64,000 bases of DNA from Chryseobacterium sp. G0162 (GCF_003815715.1 NZ_CP033922.1:4698001-4762000), one strand, 5' to 3'; counted from the first letter of the stretch, positions 9,067 to 18,344 are shown. Numbers and translations: made by a program. Notes: generated by a model from the letters alone, not told the origin.

Positions 9067-9096
9067 AAAATCCGACTCAATTTTGAGTCGGATTTT
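9067..9096. terminator. bidirectional terminator between the OMP cluster and ffh
   Basis: Stem AAAATCCGACTCAA (9067-9080) / TTGAGTCGGATTTT (9083-9096), flanked by A and T runs on both sides. It serves the plus-strand OMP gene and the minus-strand ffh. Confidence 0.85.
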
Positions 9097-9121
9097 ATAT
9101 TTTGATAAGATTGTTTCTGAG

Positions 9122-10483
9122 TTATTTTCCAAACATTCCACCCATTCCAGGCATGTTTGGCATTTTGCTCATCATCTGCATCATCTGTTTTCCTTGAGGT
9201 CCCTGCATCATCTTCATCATTTTACCCATCTGATCGAACTGTTTCATCAGTTGGTTTACATCCTCAATTTTTCTTCCTGCACCTCTTGCAATTCTGTTTT
9301 TTCTCTGAGTATTGATGATAGAAGGTTTTCTTCTTTCTTCCGGGGTCATAGAGTAGATGATCGCTTCAATGTGCTTAAATGCATCATCACTGATCTCTAC
9401 ATCCTTGATAGCCTTTCCAACCCCAGGAATCATTCCCATAAGGTCTTTCATATTCCCCATCTTCTTGATCTGGTTGATCTGCTTTAAGAAATCATCAAAA
9501 CCAAACTCATTTTTAGCGATTTTTTTGTGAAGCTTTTTAGCTTCTTCTTCATCAAACTGTTCCTGAGCTCTTTCTACTAAGGAAACAACGTCTCCCATTC
9601 CCAGGATTCTGTCTGCCATCCTTTCCGGGTAGAAAAGATCAAGGGCTTCCATTTTCTCTCCTGTAGAAATGAACTTGATAGGTTTTTCAACCACAGAACG
9701 GATCGTTAATGCAGCTCCCCCTCTTGTATCACCATCTAATTTGGTTAGAACAACTCCGTCAAAGTTCAACGCATCGTTGAATGCTTTTGCAGTATTTACG
9801 GCATCCTGACCTGTCATGGAATCCACTACGAAAAGGGTTTCCTGTGGCTTGATGAAGTAATGTACAGACTTGATCTCGTTCATCATCTGCTCATCAATTG
9901 CTAAACGACCTGCGGTATCTACGATCACTACATCGTGATTGTTAGCCTTTGCAAAGTTGATTGCGTTTTCAGCAATAGTAGAAGGGTTGGTAGCTCCTTC
10001 TTCAGTATAAACAGGAACATTAATCTGTCCTCCTAATACTTTCAGCTGGTCAATTGCAGCAGGACGGTAAACGTCACATGCTACCAAAAGAGGCTTTTTA
10101 TTTCTTTTTGTTTGTAAATAATTAGCAAGTTTTCCGGAGAAAGTAGTCTTACCAGAACCCTGAAGACCTGCAATAAGGATTACAGATGGTTTTCCTGAAA
10201 GATTAATTCCTTCCTGAGAACCTCCCATCAAATCCACAAGCTCGTCATGAACGATTTTTGTCATCAACTGCCCTGGAGTAAGGGAGGTAAGAACATTTTC
10301 GCCTAAAGCTTTATCCTGAACTCTTTTAGTAAGATCCTTTGCAACTTTATAGTTAACGTCGGCATCTACCAATGCTCTACGGATTTCCTTTACGGTTTCC
10401 GCTACATTGATTTCGGTAATTTTTCCACGTCCGGAAATATTATGTAATGCCTTGTCTAATTTATCCTGTAAACTATTAAACAT
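9122..10483 (-). CDS. ffh: signal recognition particle protein Ffh
   Basis: GTPase of the signal recognition particle, which binds 4.5S RNA and signal peptides and delivers ribosomes to the membrane. 453 aa with the N domain, then the G domain (G1 GLQGSGKTT, G3 VDTAGR, G4 LTKLDGD), and a Met-rich M domain that ends in MMQMMSKMPNMPGMGGMFGK. Length and motif order are complete. Single gene on the minus strand, convergent with the OMP cluster. Confidence 0.98.
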   Translation of the reverse strand: MFNSLQDKLDKALHNISGRGKITEINVAETVKEIRRALVDADVNYKVAKDLTKRVQDKALGENVLTSLTPGQLMTKIVHDELVDLMGGSQEGINLSGKPSVILIAGLQGSGKTTFSGKLANYLQTKRNKKPLLVACDVYRPAAIDQLKVLGGQINVPVYTEEGATNPSTIAENAINFAKANNHDVVIVDTAGRLAIDEQMMNEIKSVHYFIKPQETLFVVDSMTGQDAVNTAKAFNDALNFDGVVLTKLDGDTRGGAALTIRSVVEKPIKFISTGEKMEALDLFYPERMADRILGMGDVVSLVERAQEQFDEEEAKKLHKKIAKNEFGFDDFLKQINQIKKMGNMKDLMGMIPGVGKAIKDVEISDDAFKHIEAIIYSMTPEERRKPSIINTQRKNRIARGAGRKIEDVNQLMKQFDQMGKMMKMMQGPQGKQMMQMMSKMPNMPGMGGMFGK

Positions 10484-10572
10484 ATTTATTGTAAATTATA
10501 GGTTTGCAAAAATAAGGAATTTTTAAGAAACCTGAGTATGATAGACTTAATATTATAAGGATTTGATTAAAG

Positions 10573-10768
10573 TTAGAAGCTGGAGGCGGGGAGAAGGGGT
10601 ATTTTTGAGGCCGATAATATAAAAGAGGGCTGTTTTATGGACTATTTAGATAATCTTAGGTGTTTTATAAAAGATTTAACGAAGGTGGGGAAGTAAGAGA
10701 AGGAAGTTTTCCTTAGATATTAAAATACAATATAACCTCCATCCTTTTTTTCTGCTTCCGGCTTCTAA
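10573..10768. repeat. 196-base non-coding element with imperfect inverted ends
   Basis: The left end beginning TTAGAAGCTGGAGGC (10573 on) pairs with the complement of the right end, which finishes GCTTCCGGCTTCTAA (to 10768), over about 26 bases with several mismatches. No ORF inside. It fills most of the 342-base gap between ffh and the ATP synthase operon. It looks like a dispersed intergenic repeat or MITE-like unit, but only one full copy is in this window. Confidence 0.5.
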
Positions 10769-10791
10769 TGCATAGAAGAACTCAGAATAGT

Positions 10792-10821
10792 TTTGTTTCA
10801 AAAATTATAATCCTATTTTTG
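10792..10821 (+). promoter_or_regulatory. promoter of the ATP synthase operon (upstream)
   Basis: TTTG at 10792-10795, 18-base spacer, TATTTTTG at 10814-10821: a close match to the Bacteroidota consensus. Only 4 bases separate it from the ATG at 10826, so the transcript would be nearly or fully leaderless. Confidence 0.7.
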
Positions 10822-10825
10822 CAGC

Positions 10826-11095
10826 ATGAATTTTCTTGATAGTTTCATTATTGTATTATTAATATCATTACTTAATATAATAGTATATATAATATTTAAA
10901 AAGTATTTGTACGGTAAACAGGATGCAGGAATGAAATTTCTTGTCATTAACCTGTCTAAGGATCTGATCTGGCTTATTGTGTCTTTAATAATCATAGACA
11001 AGACTAAAGCTAATTTTCTCTTTATAGTGATCTGTTTTCTCATCGCATCATTCCTTATTTATTTACCCATAATAAAACTCATTAATAAGTCTTGA
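10826..11095 (+). CDS. small membrane protein preceding atpB (AtpI-like position)
   Basis: 89 aa with three or four hydrophobic segments (FIIVLLISLLNIIVYIIF, LIWLIVSLIII, FLFIVICFLIASFLIYLPII) separated by short Lys/Asp-rich turns. I do not recognise the family with certainty. Its place immediately before subunit a is where AtpI/AtpZ-type assembly proteins sit in many ATP synthase operons, so a role in c-ring assembly or ion supply is plausible inference. Own promoter at 10792-10821. Confidence 0.7.
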   Translation: MNFLDSFIIVLLISLLNIIVYIIFKKYLYGKQDAGMKFLVINLSKDLIWLIVSLIIIDKTKANFLFIVICFLIASFLIYLPIIKLINKS

Positions 11096-11126
11096 TTTTT
11101 TTGATGATAAAAATCAATTTTTAGTA

Positions 11127-11157
11127 TTGGTAAAGTTTAATAAAATCGATATATTTG
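11127..11157 (+). promoter_or_regulatory. second promoter, directly before atpB
   Basis: TTG at 11127-11129, 20-base spacer, TATATTTG at 11150-11157, 20 bases before the atpB ATG. It lets atpB onward be transcribed without the small gene at 10826. Confidence 0.65.
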
Positions 11158-11177
11158 CACACGATTAAAAAAGAGAT

Positions 11178-12305
11178 ATGAACAGAAAAATTTCTTCATT
11201 ATTTTTCGCATTTTTATTTGTGTTTATAAGCAGTTTAGCTGCAGCTCAACACGAATCAGAAGGAGAAGTATCAGCGGAAAAAGTAGAGAACAAAGAAGTG
11301 AAAGACGGCTTCAATGCGACCACTATGATCATGGAGCACATTGGTGATTCTAATGAATGGCATTTATGGACTACAAAAGATGAAAGTGGTGAAGAACATC
11401 ACGTTTCTATCCCTTTGCCTGTTATTATTAAAGATAATGAAGGATGGCATACTTTTCTTTCTAGCAGTATTGCTCACGGACACGAACATGATGGGTATAC
11501 TTTAGAGCACGGACAGGTAGTTTCTACTAAAGGAGTTGAAAAAGCTACATTATTTTCAATCATTAGTGGAAAGCAAAAATCAAACGAAGTGTTTTTTGAT
11601 CTTTCAGTAACAAAAAACGCAGCTTCAATGTTCTTGTCAGTAATTTTTATGGCAGTAGTGTTCATAGGAATGGCAAGAAACTATAAAAAATCACAACTTC
11701 CAAAAGGTATTGGAAAATTAATGGAGCCGGTGATTGTATTTATCAGAGACGAGGTGGCTATTCCAAATATCGGGTCTGTTAAATATAAAAGATACATGCC
11801 TTATTTATTAACTGCATTTTTCTTTATCTGGATTAACAACCTATTTGGATTGATTCCTTTCTTTCCTTTCGGGGCAAACCTTACAGGTAACATTGCAATC
11901 ACAGCGGTATTAGCTATTATTACATTGTTAATTACATTATTCAGTGCGAATAAAGATTACTGGAAACACATCTTTATGCCGCCAGTTCCAATCTTATTGT
12001 ATCCAATTATGGTTCCAATCGAGATTATCGGAATCTTCACAAAGCCTTTCGCTTTAATGATGCGACTTTTCGCTAACGTTACAGCGGGACACATTATGAT
12101 CTTGGCGATCGTTTCATTGATCTTCATTTTCAAAACTCCATTATTAGGATTTGCATCTGTACCATTAGCATTATTTGTTTCAGTATTGGAATTACTGGTA
12201 GCAGCATTGCAAGCATACATCTTCACTGTATTATCCGCATTATTTATCGGAATCGCAGTTGCAGAGCACGAACATGAGCACGGTCACGAAGAGCACGCTC
12301 ACTAA
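11178..12305 (+). CDS. atpB: F1Fo ATP synthase subunit a
   Basis: Membrane subunit that forms the two proton half-channels against the c-ring. 375 aa, longer than the ~270 aa of E. coli, because of an N-terminal signal-like segment and a ~130-residue exported domain rich in His, Glu and Trp (EWHLWTTKDESGEEHHVS), as usual in Bacteroidota. The essential arginine is in ALMMRLFANVTAGH. A His-rich tail (EHEHEHGHEEHAH) ends the protein and may bind metal. First core gene of the operon, 51 bases before atpE. Confidence 0.96.
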   Translation: MNRKISSLFFAFLFVFISSLAAAQHESEGEVSAEKVENKEVKDGFNATTMIMEHIGDSNEWHLWTTKDESGEEHHVSIPLPVIIKDNEGWHTFLSSSIAHGHEHDGYTLEHGQVVSTKGVEKATLFSIISGKQKSNEVFFDLSVTKNAASMFLSVIFMAVVFIGMARNYKKSQLPKGIGKLMEPVIVFIRDEVAIPNIGSVKYKRYMPYLLTAFFFIWINNLFGLIPFFPFGANLTGNIAITAVLAIITLLITLFSANKDYWKHIFMPPVPILLYPIMVPIEIIGIFTKPFALMMRLFANVTAGHIMILAIVSLIFIFKTPLLGFASVPLALFVSVLELLVAALQAYIFTVLSALFIGIAVAEHEHEHGHEEHAH

Positions 12306-12355
12306 TTAAAAGAAAGAATTTAAAATAATTTTTTAACTAATATAATTTATTTATT

Positions 12356-12574
12356 ATGGATTTATCAACAGGAGCAGGATTAATTTACGTAGGTATCGGT
12401 TTAGCAGTACTAGGTGTAGGTCTAGGTATCGGTAAAATCGGTGGTCACGCAATGGACGCTATCGCTAGACAACCAGAACAAGCTGGTAAGATTCAAGGAG
12501 CAATGCTTATTGCTGCTGGTCTTATTGAAGGTGCTGGTCTTATCGCGATCATCTTTGGTGCTTTCATCAAGTAA
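12356..12574 (+). CDS. atpE: F1Fo ATP synthase subunit c
   Basis: 72-residue proteolipid hairpin that builds the rotor ring. Two Gly-rich helices flank the polar loop R38-Q39-P40. The ion-binding carboxylate is E58 in LIEGAGLIAII. The Na+-type ligand pattern (Ser-Thr after the Glu, Gln in helix 1) is absent, so proton coupling is expected. Followed by a strong hairpin at 12591-12627 ahead of atpF. Confidence 0.97.
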   Translation: MDLSTGAGLIYVGIGLAVLGVGLGIGKIGGHAMDAIARQPEQAGKIQGAMLIAAGLIEGAGLIAIIFGAFIK

Positions 12575-12590
12575 TCTATCCTCAAAAAAC

Positions 12591-12627
12591 ATTCTTAGCA
12601 GTAAAGCGGTTGGCTGCTGCTAAGAAT
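12591..12627 (+). terminator. intercistronic hairpin between atpE and atpF
   Basis: Perfect 11-base stem ATTCTTAGCAG (12591-12601) / CTGCTAAGAAT (12617-12627), loop of 15 bases, followed by CTTTT. The T run is short, so it is more likely a partial terminator or a 3'-end stabiliser for the atpB-atpE message than a full stop, since atpF-H-A-G have no other obvious promoter. Confidence 0.65.
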
Positions 12628-12678
12628 CTTTTAAAAAAACGATCCATAAAATAACATTTAAAAAAAGAATTTACAGAT

Positions 12679-13173
12679 ATGGGAATTATTGAACCTGGAA
12701 TTGGACTTTTGTTTTGGATGACGCTTACTTTTGTTATCCTATTATTTCTTCTAGCTAAATTCGCTTGGAAACCAATTGTAAATGCTGTTAATGAAAGAGA
12801 AACTTCTATCATTGATGCATTAAACCAAGCTAAATTGGCTAAAAAAGAGATGGAAGATCTTAAAGCTGACAACGAAAGAATTATTCGTGAAGCTAAAATC
12901 GAAAGAGACGCTATCCTTAAAGAAGCTAGAGAAATTAAAGACAGAATCGTAGGTGAAGCTAAAGATGTAGCTAAAGCTGAAGGAGATAAACTTATCGAAG
13001 CTGCTAAGCAAACAATCAACGCTGAGAAAAATGCTGCAATGGCAGACATCAAAACTCAAATCGGTGCTTTATCTGTAAACATTGCAGAGTCTATCTTGAA
13101 ACAAAAGTTAGATAACACTGAAGCTCAAAACGAATTAGTTCAAAATTATATCAACAAATCTAACCTTAACTAA
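12679..13173 (+). CDS. atpF: F1Fo ATP synthase subunit b
   Basis: 164 aa: a short N-terminus, one membrane helix (LLFWMTLTFVILLFLLAKFAW), then a long charged coiled coil rich in Lys, Glu and Ala that forms the peripheral stalk and meets subunit delta. Usual length. Separated from atpH by only two bases. Confidence 0.96.
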   Translation: MGIIEPGIGLLFWMTLTFVILLFLLAKFAWKPIVNAVNERETSIIDALNQAKLAKKEMEDLKADNERIIREAKIERDAILKEAREIKDRIVGEAKDVAKAEGDKLIEAAKQTINAEKNAAMADIKTQIGALSVNIAESILKQKLDNTEAQNELVQNYINKSNLN

Positions 13174-13175
13174 GA

Positions 13176-13715
13176 ATGCTTACATCTAAAGTAGCGAAAA
13201 GATACGCACAGGGTTTACTTGATTTCACGAATGAATCAGGTCAGACAGCTGCCGTATTTTCTGAAATGAAAGATGTAGTGAAGATCATGATTGAATCTAA
13301 AGATTTGAACAAATTCTTCCTTACACCTTACATTGATGCAAAAAAGAAAATAGAGGTAGCAAACGAAATTTTCAAAGGTTTATCAGCATCTTCCCAGAAT
13401 TTGATCAGATTGGTTATTAAGCACGGACGTGAGAACCAATTAAAGAATATCGCTCAGGAATTCATCAACAAAGTTGAAGATATCAACGGAGTGCAGAGAG
13501 TAACGCTTACCACAGCAACTCAGCTTTCTAAAGAGAATATTGATCAGATTCTAAGATCCACCAACTTGGTAAATGCTAATTCAAACTTCGATTTGAAAGT
13601 AAATATCAACCAGGATATTTTAGGTGGATACATCCTAAGAGTAGGAGACCAGCAGGTAGACGCGTCTGTGAAGACCAAATTGAACCAAGTTAAAAAAGAT
13701 TTCCAATTAAATTAA
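13176..13715 (+). CDS. atpH: F1Fo ATP synthase subunit delta
   Basis: 179 aa, peripheral-stalk protein joining the b dimer to the top of F1. Recognised by [13 protein letters not shown] at the N-terminus and the C-terminal segment ([23 protein letters not shown]...L). Two bases after atpF and 16 before atpA. Confidence 0.96.
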   Translation: MLTSKVAKRYAQGLLDFTNESGQTAAVFSEMKDVVKIMIESKDLNKFFLTPYIDAKKKIEVANEIFKGLSASSQNLIRLVIKHGRENQLKNIAQEFINKVEDINGVQRVTLTTATQLSKENIDQILRSTNLVNANSNFDLKVNINQDILGGYILRVGDQQVDASVKTKLNQVKKDFQLN

Positions 13716-13731
13716 GAAAAACAACCATACA

Positions 13732-15309
13732 ATGGCAGAAATAAATCCGGCAGAAGTATCTGCGATCTTAAAACAGCAATTGGCCAACTTCGATACTCAA
13801 TCAAACGTTGAGGAAGTAGGTACAGTTTTAACCATCGGTGATGGTATTGCTCGTGTATACGGGTTAGAAAACGTACAATACGGAGAGTTGGTGAAATTTT
13901 CTAGTGATGTAGAAGGTATTGTACTTAACCTTGAAGAAGACAACGTAGGTGTTGCTCTATTAGGTGAAAGTAAATTAGTAAAAGAAGGGGATACAGTAAG
14001 AAGAACAAACAGAATCTCTTCTATTAAAGTAGGAGAAGGGATGTTAGGAAGAGTAGTTGATACTCTTGGTAACCCTATCGATGGTAAAGGTCCTATCACA
14101 GGAGATTTATACGAAATGCCATTAGAAAGAAAAGCTCCTGGAGTTATCTTCAGACAACCGGTAACTGAGCCTTTACAATCTGGTATCGTTGCAATTGATG
14201 CGATGATTCCTGTAGGAAGAGGTCAGAGAGAGCTTATCATCGGTGACAGACAAACAGGTAAAACTACTGTTGCGATCGATACGATCATCAACCAAAAAGA
14301 ATTCTTTGATGCTGGTAAACCAGTATATTGTATATATGTTGCTATCGGTCAGAAAGCTTCTACTGTAGCACAAATCGTTAAAACGCTTTCTGATAAAGGA
14401 GCTTTAGCATATACTGTAATTGTTGCAGCTAACGCATCAGATCCAGTTCCAATGCAGGTATATTCTGCAATGGCAGGAGCTTCTATCGGTGAGTTCTTCA
14501 GAGACACTGGTAGACCAGCGCTTATCGTTTATGATGATTTATCTAAACAAGCTGTAGCTTACCGTGAGCTTTCTCTACTATTAAGAAGACCACCGGGCCG
14601 TGAAGCTTACCCTGGAGACGTTTTCTATCTTCACTCAAGACTTTTGGAAAGAGCTGCAAAAGTAATCGCTGATGACGAAATTGCTAAGCAAATGAATGAC
14701 TTACCAGAGTCTCTTAAGCCAATCGTGAAAGGAGGTGGTTCATTAACTGCTCTTCCAATCATCGAAACTCAGGCAGGTGACGTTTCTGCGTATATCCCAA
14801 CTAACGTAATCTCTATTACTGACGGACAGATCTTCTTGGAGTCTGATCTATTCAACTCAGGGGTTCGTCCGGCGATCAACGTAGGTATCTCTGTATCGAG
14901 AGTAGGAGGTAACGCTCAGATCAAATCAATGAAAAAAGTATCTGGTACTCTTAAATTAGACCAGGCTCAATATAAAGAACTTGAAGCGTTTGCTAAATTC
15001 GGTTCTGACCTTGATGCTTCTACTTTAGCAGTAATCTCTAAAGGAGAAAGAAACGTAGAAATCCTTAAGCAGCCGGTAAATGCACCACTTCCTGTAGACA
15101 GTCAGGTAGCAATCGTATACGCTGGAACAGAAAACTTAATGAGAAACGTTCCATTGAACAAGATTAAAGAATTCCAACACGAGTATATCGAGTTCCTAAG
15201 ATCTAAGCACCCTGATACTATGGCTGCTATCAAGTCTGGGAAAATTGATAACGATATTACTAGCGTTCTTAAGCAGGCAGCTAACGATTTAGCTTCTAAA
15301 TACAACTAA
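13732..15309 (+). CDS. atpA: F1Fo ATP synthase subunit alpha
   Basis: 525-aa non-catalytic nucleotide-binding subunit of F1. Walker A is GDRQTGKT. The family signature [14 protein letters not shown] and the conserved [19 protein letters not shown] stretch are intact. Full length. Next gene is atpG after 76 bases that hold a repeat. Confidence 0.98.
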   Translation: MAEINPAEVSAILKQQLANFDTQSNVEEVGTVLTIGDGIARVYGLENVQYGELVKFSSDVEGIVLNLEEDNVGVALLGESKLVKEGDTVRRTNRISSIKVGEGMLGRVVDTLGNPIDGKGPITGDLYEMPLERKAPGVIFRQPVTEPLQSGIVAIDAMIPVGRGQRELIIGDRQTGKTTVAIDTIINQKEFFDAGKPVYCIYVAIGQKASTVAQIVKTLSDKGALAYTVIVAANASDPVPMQVYSAMAGASIGEFFRDTGRPALIVYDDLSKQAVAYRELSLLLRRPPGREAYPGDVFYLHSRLLERAAKVIADDEIAKQMNDLPESLKPIVKGGGSLTALPIIETQAGDVSAYIPTNVISITDGQIFLESDLFNSGVRPAINVGISVSRVGGNAQIKSMKKVSGTLKLDQAQYKELEAFAKFGSDLDASTLAVISKGERNVEILKQPVNAPLPVDSQVAIVYAGTENLMRNVPLNKIKEFQHEYIEFLRSKHPDTMAAIKSGKIDNDITSVLKQAANDLASKYN

Positions 15310-15321
15310 AAAAATTCAATG

Positions 15322-15378
15322 TTTAAGGTTTAAAATGTAAGTTTTAAGCCTTAAACTTTAGACCTTAAACTTTGAACC
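15322..15378. repeat. TTTAAGG/CCTTAAA repeat block between atpA and atpG
   Basis: A 57-base stretch made of alternating near-copies of GTTTAAGGTTTAAA and its complement (GCCTTAAACTTTA, ACCTTAAACTTTGAACC). It can fold on itself. No coding role. It interrupts an otherwise tight operon. Confidence 0.5.
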
Positions 15379-15385
15379 CAAATTA

Positions 15386-16249
15386 ATGGCAAACTTAAAA
15401 GAAATACGAGGCAGAATTACGTCAATTTCATCTACGATGCAGATTACACGTGCTATGAAAATGGTTTCCGCTGCGAAACTTAAAAAAGCACAGGACGCAA
15501 TCGTAATGTTAAGACCTTATTCTGAAAAATTACAGGAGCTTATCCAGAATGTAAATTCTAGCTCTGATCCTGATCAGATTTCTGTATATGCTCAGAAAAG
15601 AGAGGTTAAAAGAATACTTTTCATCGCTGTTACTTCAAACAGAGGTCTTGCGGGAGCTTTTAACTCTTCAATCGTAAAAGAGCTTAACCTTCAGTTTCAG
15701 AACAATTCTCAATATGAGATTGAAGTTCTTCCTGTAGGTAAAAAAGTATATGATGCTGTAAGAAGAAATCGTTCAGTATATGCTAATGGAAGTTCTGTTT
15801 ATGATAATTTGAACTTTGATGCAGTTGCTCATATTACAGAAGGTGTAATGACCAGCTTCAAAGAAGGTAAATTTGACGAAGTTTACGTTATTTATAACAA
15901 ATTCGTTAATGCTGCCACTCAGGAAGTAACTACAGAACAGCTTCTTCCAATCTCAATGCCTGAAACTACAGAGCCACAGGTTGAAACAGATTATATCTTT
16001 GAACCTAATAGAGCTGAGATCCTGGATAATTTGATTCCAAAATCAATTAAAACTCAGGTTTTCAAAGCGATCTTAGATTCAGTAGCATCTGAGCACGGAG
16101 CGAGAATGACTGCAATGCACAAAGCAACAGACAACGCAGAAGCGCTTAGAAATGATCTTAAGATCTTCTACAACAAAGCAAGACAGGCTGCAATTACCAA
16201 CGAAATCTTGGAAATTGTTTCCGGAGCAGAAGCTTTGAAAAATTCGTAA
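15386..16249 (+). CDS. atpG: F1Fo ATP synthase subunit gamma
   Basis: 287-aa central shaft of F1. N-terminus ANLKEIRGRITSISSTMQIT and the C-terminal helix (ATDNAEALRNDLKIFYNKARQ) are the two long coiled-coil arms. It is the last gene of this locus: a terminator follows, and atpD and atpC do not, as in other Flavobacteriia where beta and epsilon lie elsewhere. Confidence 0.97.
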   Translation: MANLKEIRGRITSISSTMQITRAMKMVSAAKLKKAQDAIVMLRPYSEKLQELIQNVNSSSDPDQISVYAQKREVKRILFIAVTSNRGLAGAFNSSIVKELNLQFQNNSQYEIEVLPVGKKVYDAVRRNRSVYANGSSVYDNLNFDAVAHITEGVMTSFKEGKFDEVYVIYNKFVNAATQEVTTEQLLPISMPETTEPQVETDYIFEPNRAEILDNLIPKSIKTQVFKAILDSVASEHGARMTAMHKATDNAEALRNDLKIFYNKARQAAITNEILEIVSGAEALKNS

Positions 16250-16272
16250 AGAATTATTTTAACATACAATCA

Positions 16273-16296
16273 AAAGCATCGATTTATCGGTGCTTT
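16273..16296 (+). terminator. terminator of the ATP synthase operon
   Basis: Stem AAAGCATCGA (16273-16282) / TCGGTGCTTT (16287-16296), loop TTTA, one G-T pair, then a T run. Confidence 0.88.
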
Positions 16297-16482
16297 TTTT
16301 ATTTCAAAAGGGTTGAAACTGTGATTAAGTATCCAAAATTCATTCTTTTGCACAGAAATGAATGTCTTTATCCAATTATTTTTTTTATTCTAAAATAGAT
16401 AGGTTTTAAGAAGTCAAATTTTTGTTTAAAAATTACCTTATTGAAATAATCTATCCAGGATTCAGGTTATTTTTATTTTGCA

Positions 16483-16490
16483 TATCTTTG
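16483..16490 (+). promoter_or_regulatory. -7 box before the CNNM-type gene
   Basis: TATCTTTG fits TAnnTTTG, 28 bases before the ATG at 16519. No clear -33 element. Confidence 0.45.
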
Positions 16491-16518
16491 TACCTAATAA
16501 AATTTATACAACTTCTAA

Positions 16519-17877
16519 ATGGACTCGGACATAGTCAGGCTTTTGCTGGCCTTATTTCTTGTTTTACTAAATGGCTTCTTCGTAGCCGCAGAATTTTCAA
16601 TTGTTAAAGTTCGTTACTCACAAATCCAAATAAAAGCCGCAGAAGGCGATTCTATGGCTAAGCAGGCAGAACACATTATCAAGCACCTTGATGAATATCT
16701 TTCCGCTACACAATTAGGTATTACGTTGGCATCACTTGCCCTTGGATGGGTAGGAGAAAGCGCACTGCACCATATTTTTGAAAATATGTTCACGTCTTTG
16801 AACATTGATTTGACTCAGACAACAATTACTACCATTTCGGTAGCGACCAGTTTTGTACTGATTACTGTTATGCACATTGTATTTGGTGAACTTATTCCTA
16901 AATCGATAGCCATCAGGAAATCGGAAGCAACCACTATGGCAACAGCAGTTCCATTAAGGGCTTTTTATACTGTTTTCAAACCGTTTATCTGGTTAATGAA
17001 TCTTATGTCAAACGGTTTCTTAAGACTGATCAAAATTCACCCGGCTTCAGAGCAGGAAATTCACTCTACAGAAGAACTTCAGCTTTTGGTAAAACAAAGT
17101 GCTGACAGTGGTGAAATTGAAGAAGAAAACTATGAGATCATTAAAAATGCTTTTGATTTTACAGATCACTCTGCGAAACAAATCATGGTTCCAAGACAAA
17201 ATATTACTTCCATCGACTTCGAAGAAGATGTGAATGATATTATTAATAAAATTATGGATAGTGGATATTCCCGTATCCCTGTATATATCGATTCTATTGA
17301 CAATGTGATCGGAATTTTCTACACCAAGGAAATTATAAGAGAATTTGTTAAAAGAAAAGGAGATTTGGATCATGAAGATCTTAAAGACTTAATGCGTGAC
17401 GCCTTTTTCGTGGTGGAAAGTAAAAAAGTTTCAGACTTATTGAAAACTTTCCAATTGAAAAAACAGCATATTGCTATCGTTATTGATGAATTTGGAGGAA
17501 CTGAAGGAATTATTACCCTGGAAGATATTCTTGAAGAGCTTGTAGGGGAAATTCAGGATGAAGAAGATGACGAGGAAAAGATCGTTGACAAAATAGCGGA
17601 TAATACCTATTGGGTACAAGCGACTCAGCCTTTGGATGAGATCAATGAATTTTTACCTAAGAAGCTTCCTCTTTCAGAAGAAAGCGAATACAACTCATTG
17701 GCTGGGTTTATTCTTTATGAACTGGAAGAAATTCCTGAAGAAAACCAGGAATTTAATTTGGACGATTATCACTTCAAAATCCTGAAAATGAATAATAAGA
17801 GTGTGGAACTTGTTGAATTGATATACCAGGAACCCAATGCTATTGATAGTTTAGCAGAAAAAATTGGTGAAGTTTAA
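16519..17877 (+). CDS. hemolysin-family/CNNM-CorC type transporter with CBS pair
   Basis: 452-aa inner-membrane protein. An N-terminal DUF21/CNNM membrane domain (LLALFLVLLNGFFVAAEFSI, then three more hydrophobic segments to ~residue 160) is followed by two CBS domains (IMVPRQNITSIDFEED, and HIAIVIDEFGGTEGIITLEDILEELVGEI) and a C-terminal CorC_HlyC domain. Such proteins are linked to Mg2+ or Co2+ export and divalent-cation balance, and the hemolysin name is historical. Ends 11 bases before clpS, so the two are likely co-transcribed. Confidence 0.93.
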   Translation: MDSDIVRLLLALFLVLLNGFFVAAEFSIVKVRYSQIQIKAAEGDSMAKQAEHIIKHLDEYLSATQLGITLASLALGWVGESALHHIFENMFTSLNIDLTQTTITTISVATSFVLITVMHIVFGELIPKSIAIRKSEATTMATAVPLRAFYTVFKPFIWLMNLMSNGFLRLIKIHPASEQEIHSTEELQLLVKQSADSGEIEEENYEIIKNAFDFTDHSAKQIMVPRQNITSIDFEEDVNDIINKIMDSGYSRIPVYIDSIDNVIGIFYTKEIIREFVKRKGDLDHEDLKDLMRDAFFVVESKKVSDLLKTFQLKKQHIAIVIDEFGGTEGIITLEDILEELVGEIQDEEDDEEKIVDKIADNTYWVQATQPLDEINEFLPKKLPLSEESEYNSLAGFILYELEEIPEENQEFNLDDYHFKILKMNNKSVELVELIYQEPNAIDSLAEKIGEV

Positions 17878-17888
17878 AACAACTAAGA

Positions 17889-18194
17889 ATGAATTTTTAT
17901 AATAGCATAAAAGACTATGAAAATCCAAAACGTCAATATGAGGAAGAAGTCCTCGTTCTGGATGATACGGATGAAGTCTATAAACTTGTATTGCATAATG
18001 ATGATATTCACACCTTCGATTATGTAATAGATAGCCTGATTGAAATATGCAAACATACTTTGGAACAGGCAGAACAATGTACAATTCTTGTTCATTATAA
18101 GGGCAAATGTACCGTAAAAACAGGCTCATTGGATATTTTGAAGCCTATGCACGAAAAATTACTTTCACGCGAATTAACAAGTGAAATCGTATAA
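17889..18194 (+). CDS. clpS: ATP-dependent Clp protease adaptor ClpS
   Basis: 101-aa adaptor that binds N-degron substrates and hands them to ClpA/ClpC. The family core is visible: YKLVLHNDDIHTFDYVIDSL with the Asn-Asp pair, and a conserved His in ILVHYKGK. The N-terminal tail is flexible and acidic. Second gene of a unit with the CNNM protein, followed by a terminator. Confidence 0.92.
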   Translation: MNFYNSIKDYENPKRQYEEEVLVLDDTDEVYKLVLHNDDIHTFDYVIDSLIEICKHTLEQAEQCTILVHYKGKCTVKTGSLDILKPMHEKLLSRELTSEIV

Positions 18195-18200
18195 AATAAA

Positions 18201-18223
18201 AACCGACAAGTCAATTGTCGGTT
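18201..18223 (+). terminator. rho-independent terminator after clpS
   Basis: Stem AACCGACA (18201-18208) / TGTCGGTT (18216-18223), then a run of T. Confidence 0.9.
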
Positions 18224-18344
18224 TTTTTATTGAATTTAGGGGTGAAAATCGAGTAATAACAATACATCACAAAGAATGACGACATTCCGGGAAATCTTTT
18301 AATCTTTAAATGCTTTAATCTTTTAATTTCTCAATATTCTTGCA

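Noticed and set aside
9122..10483. 4.5S RNA or tmRNA near ffh
   Set aside because: No GGAAGCAGCC-type SRP core or other RNA gene signature was seen by eye in the flanks; no tRNA was seen either.
12582..13052. Long minus-strand ORF (156 codons) opposite atpF
   Set aside because: It is rich in Ser, Leu and Ala and lies exactly over the coding strand of a coiled-coil gene. Such shadows arise from Lys/Glu/Ala codon patterns; no promoter or motif supports it.
16422..16607. 61-codon ORF before the CNNM-type gene
   Set aside because: Overlaps the start of a clear gene in another frame and crosses its promoter.
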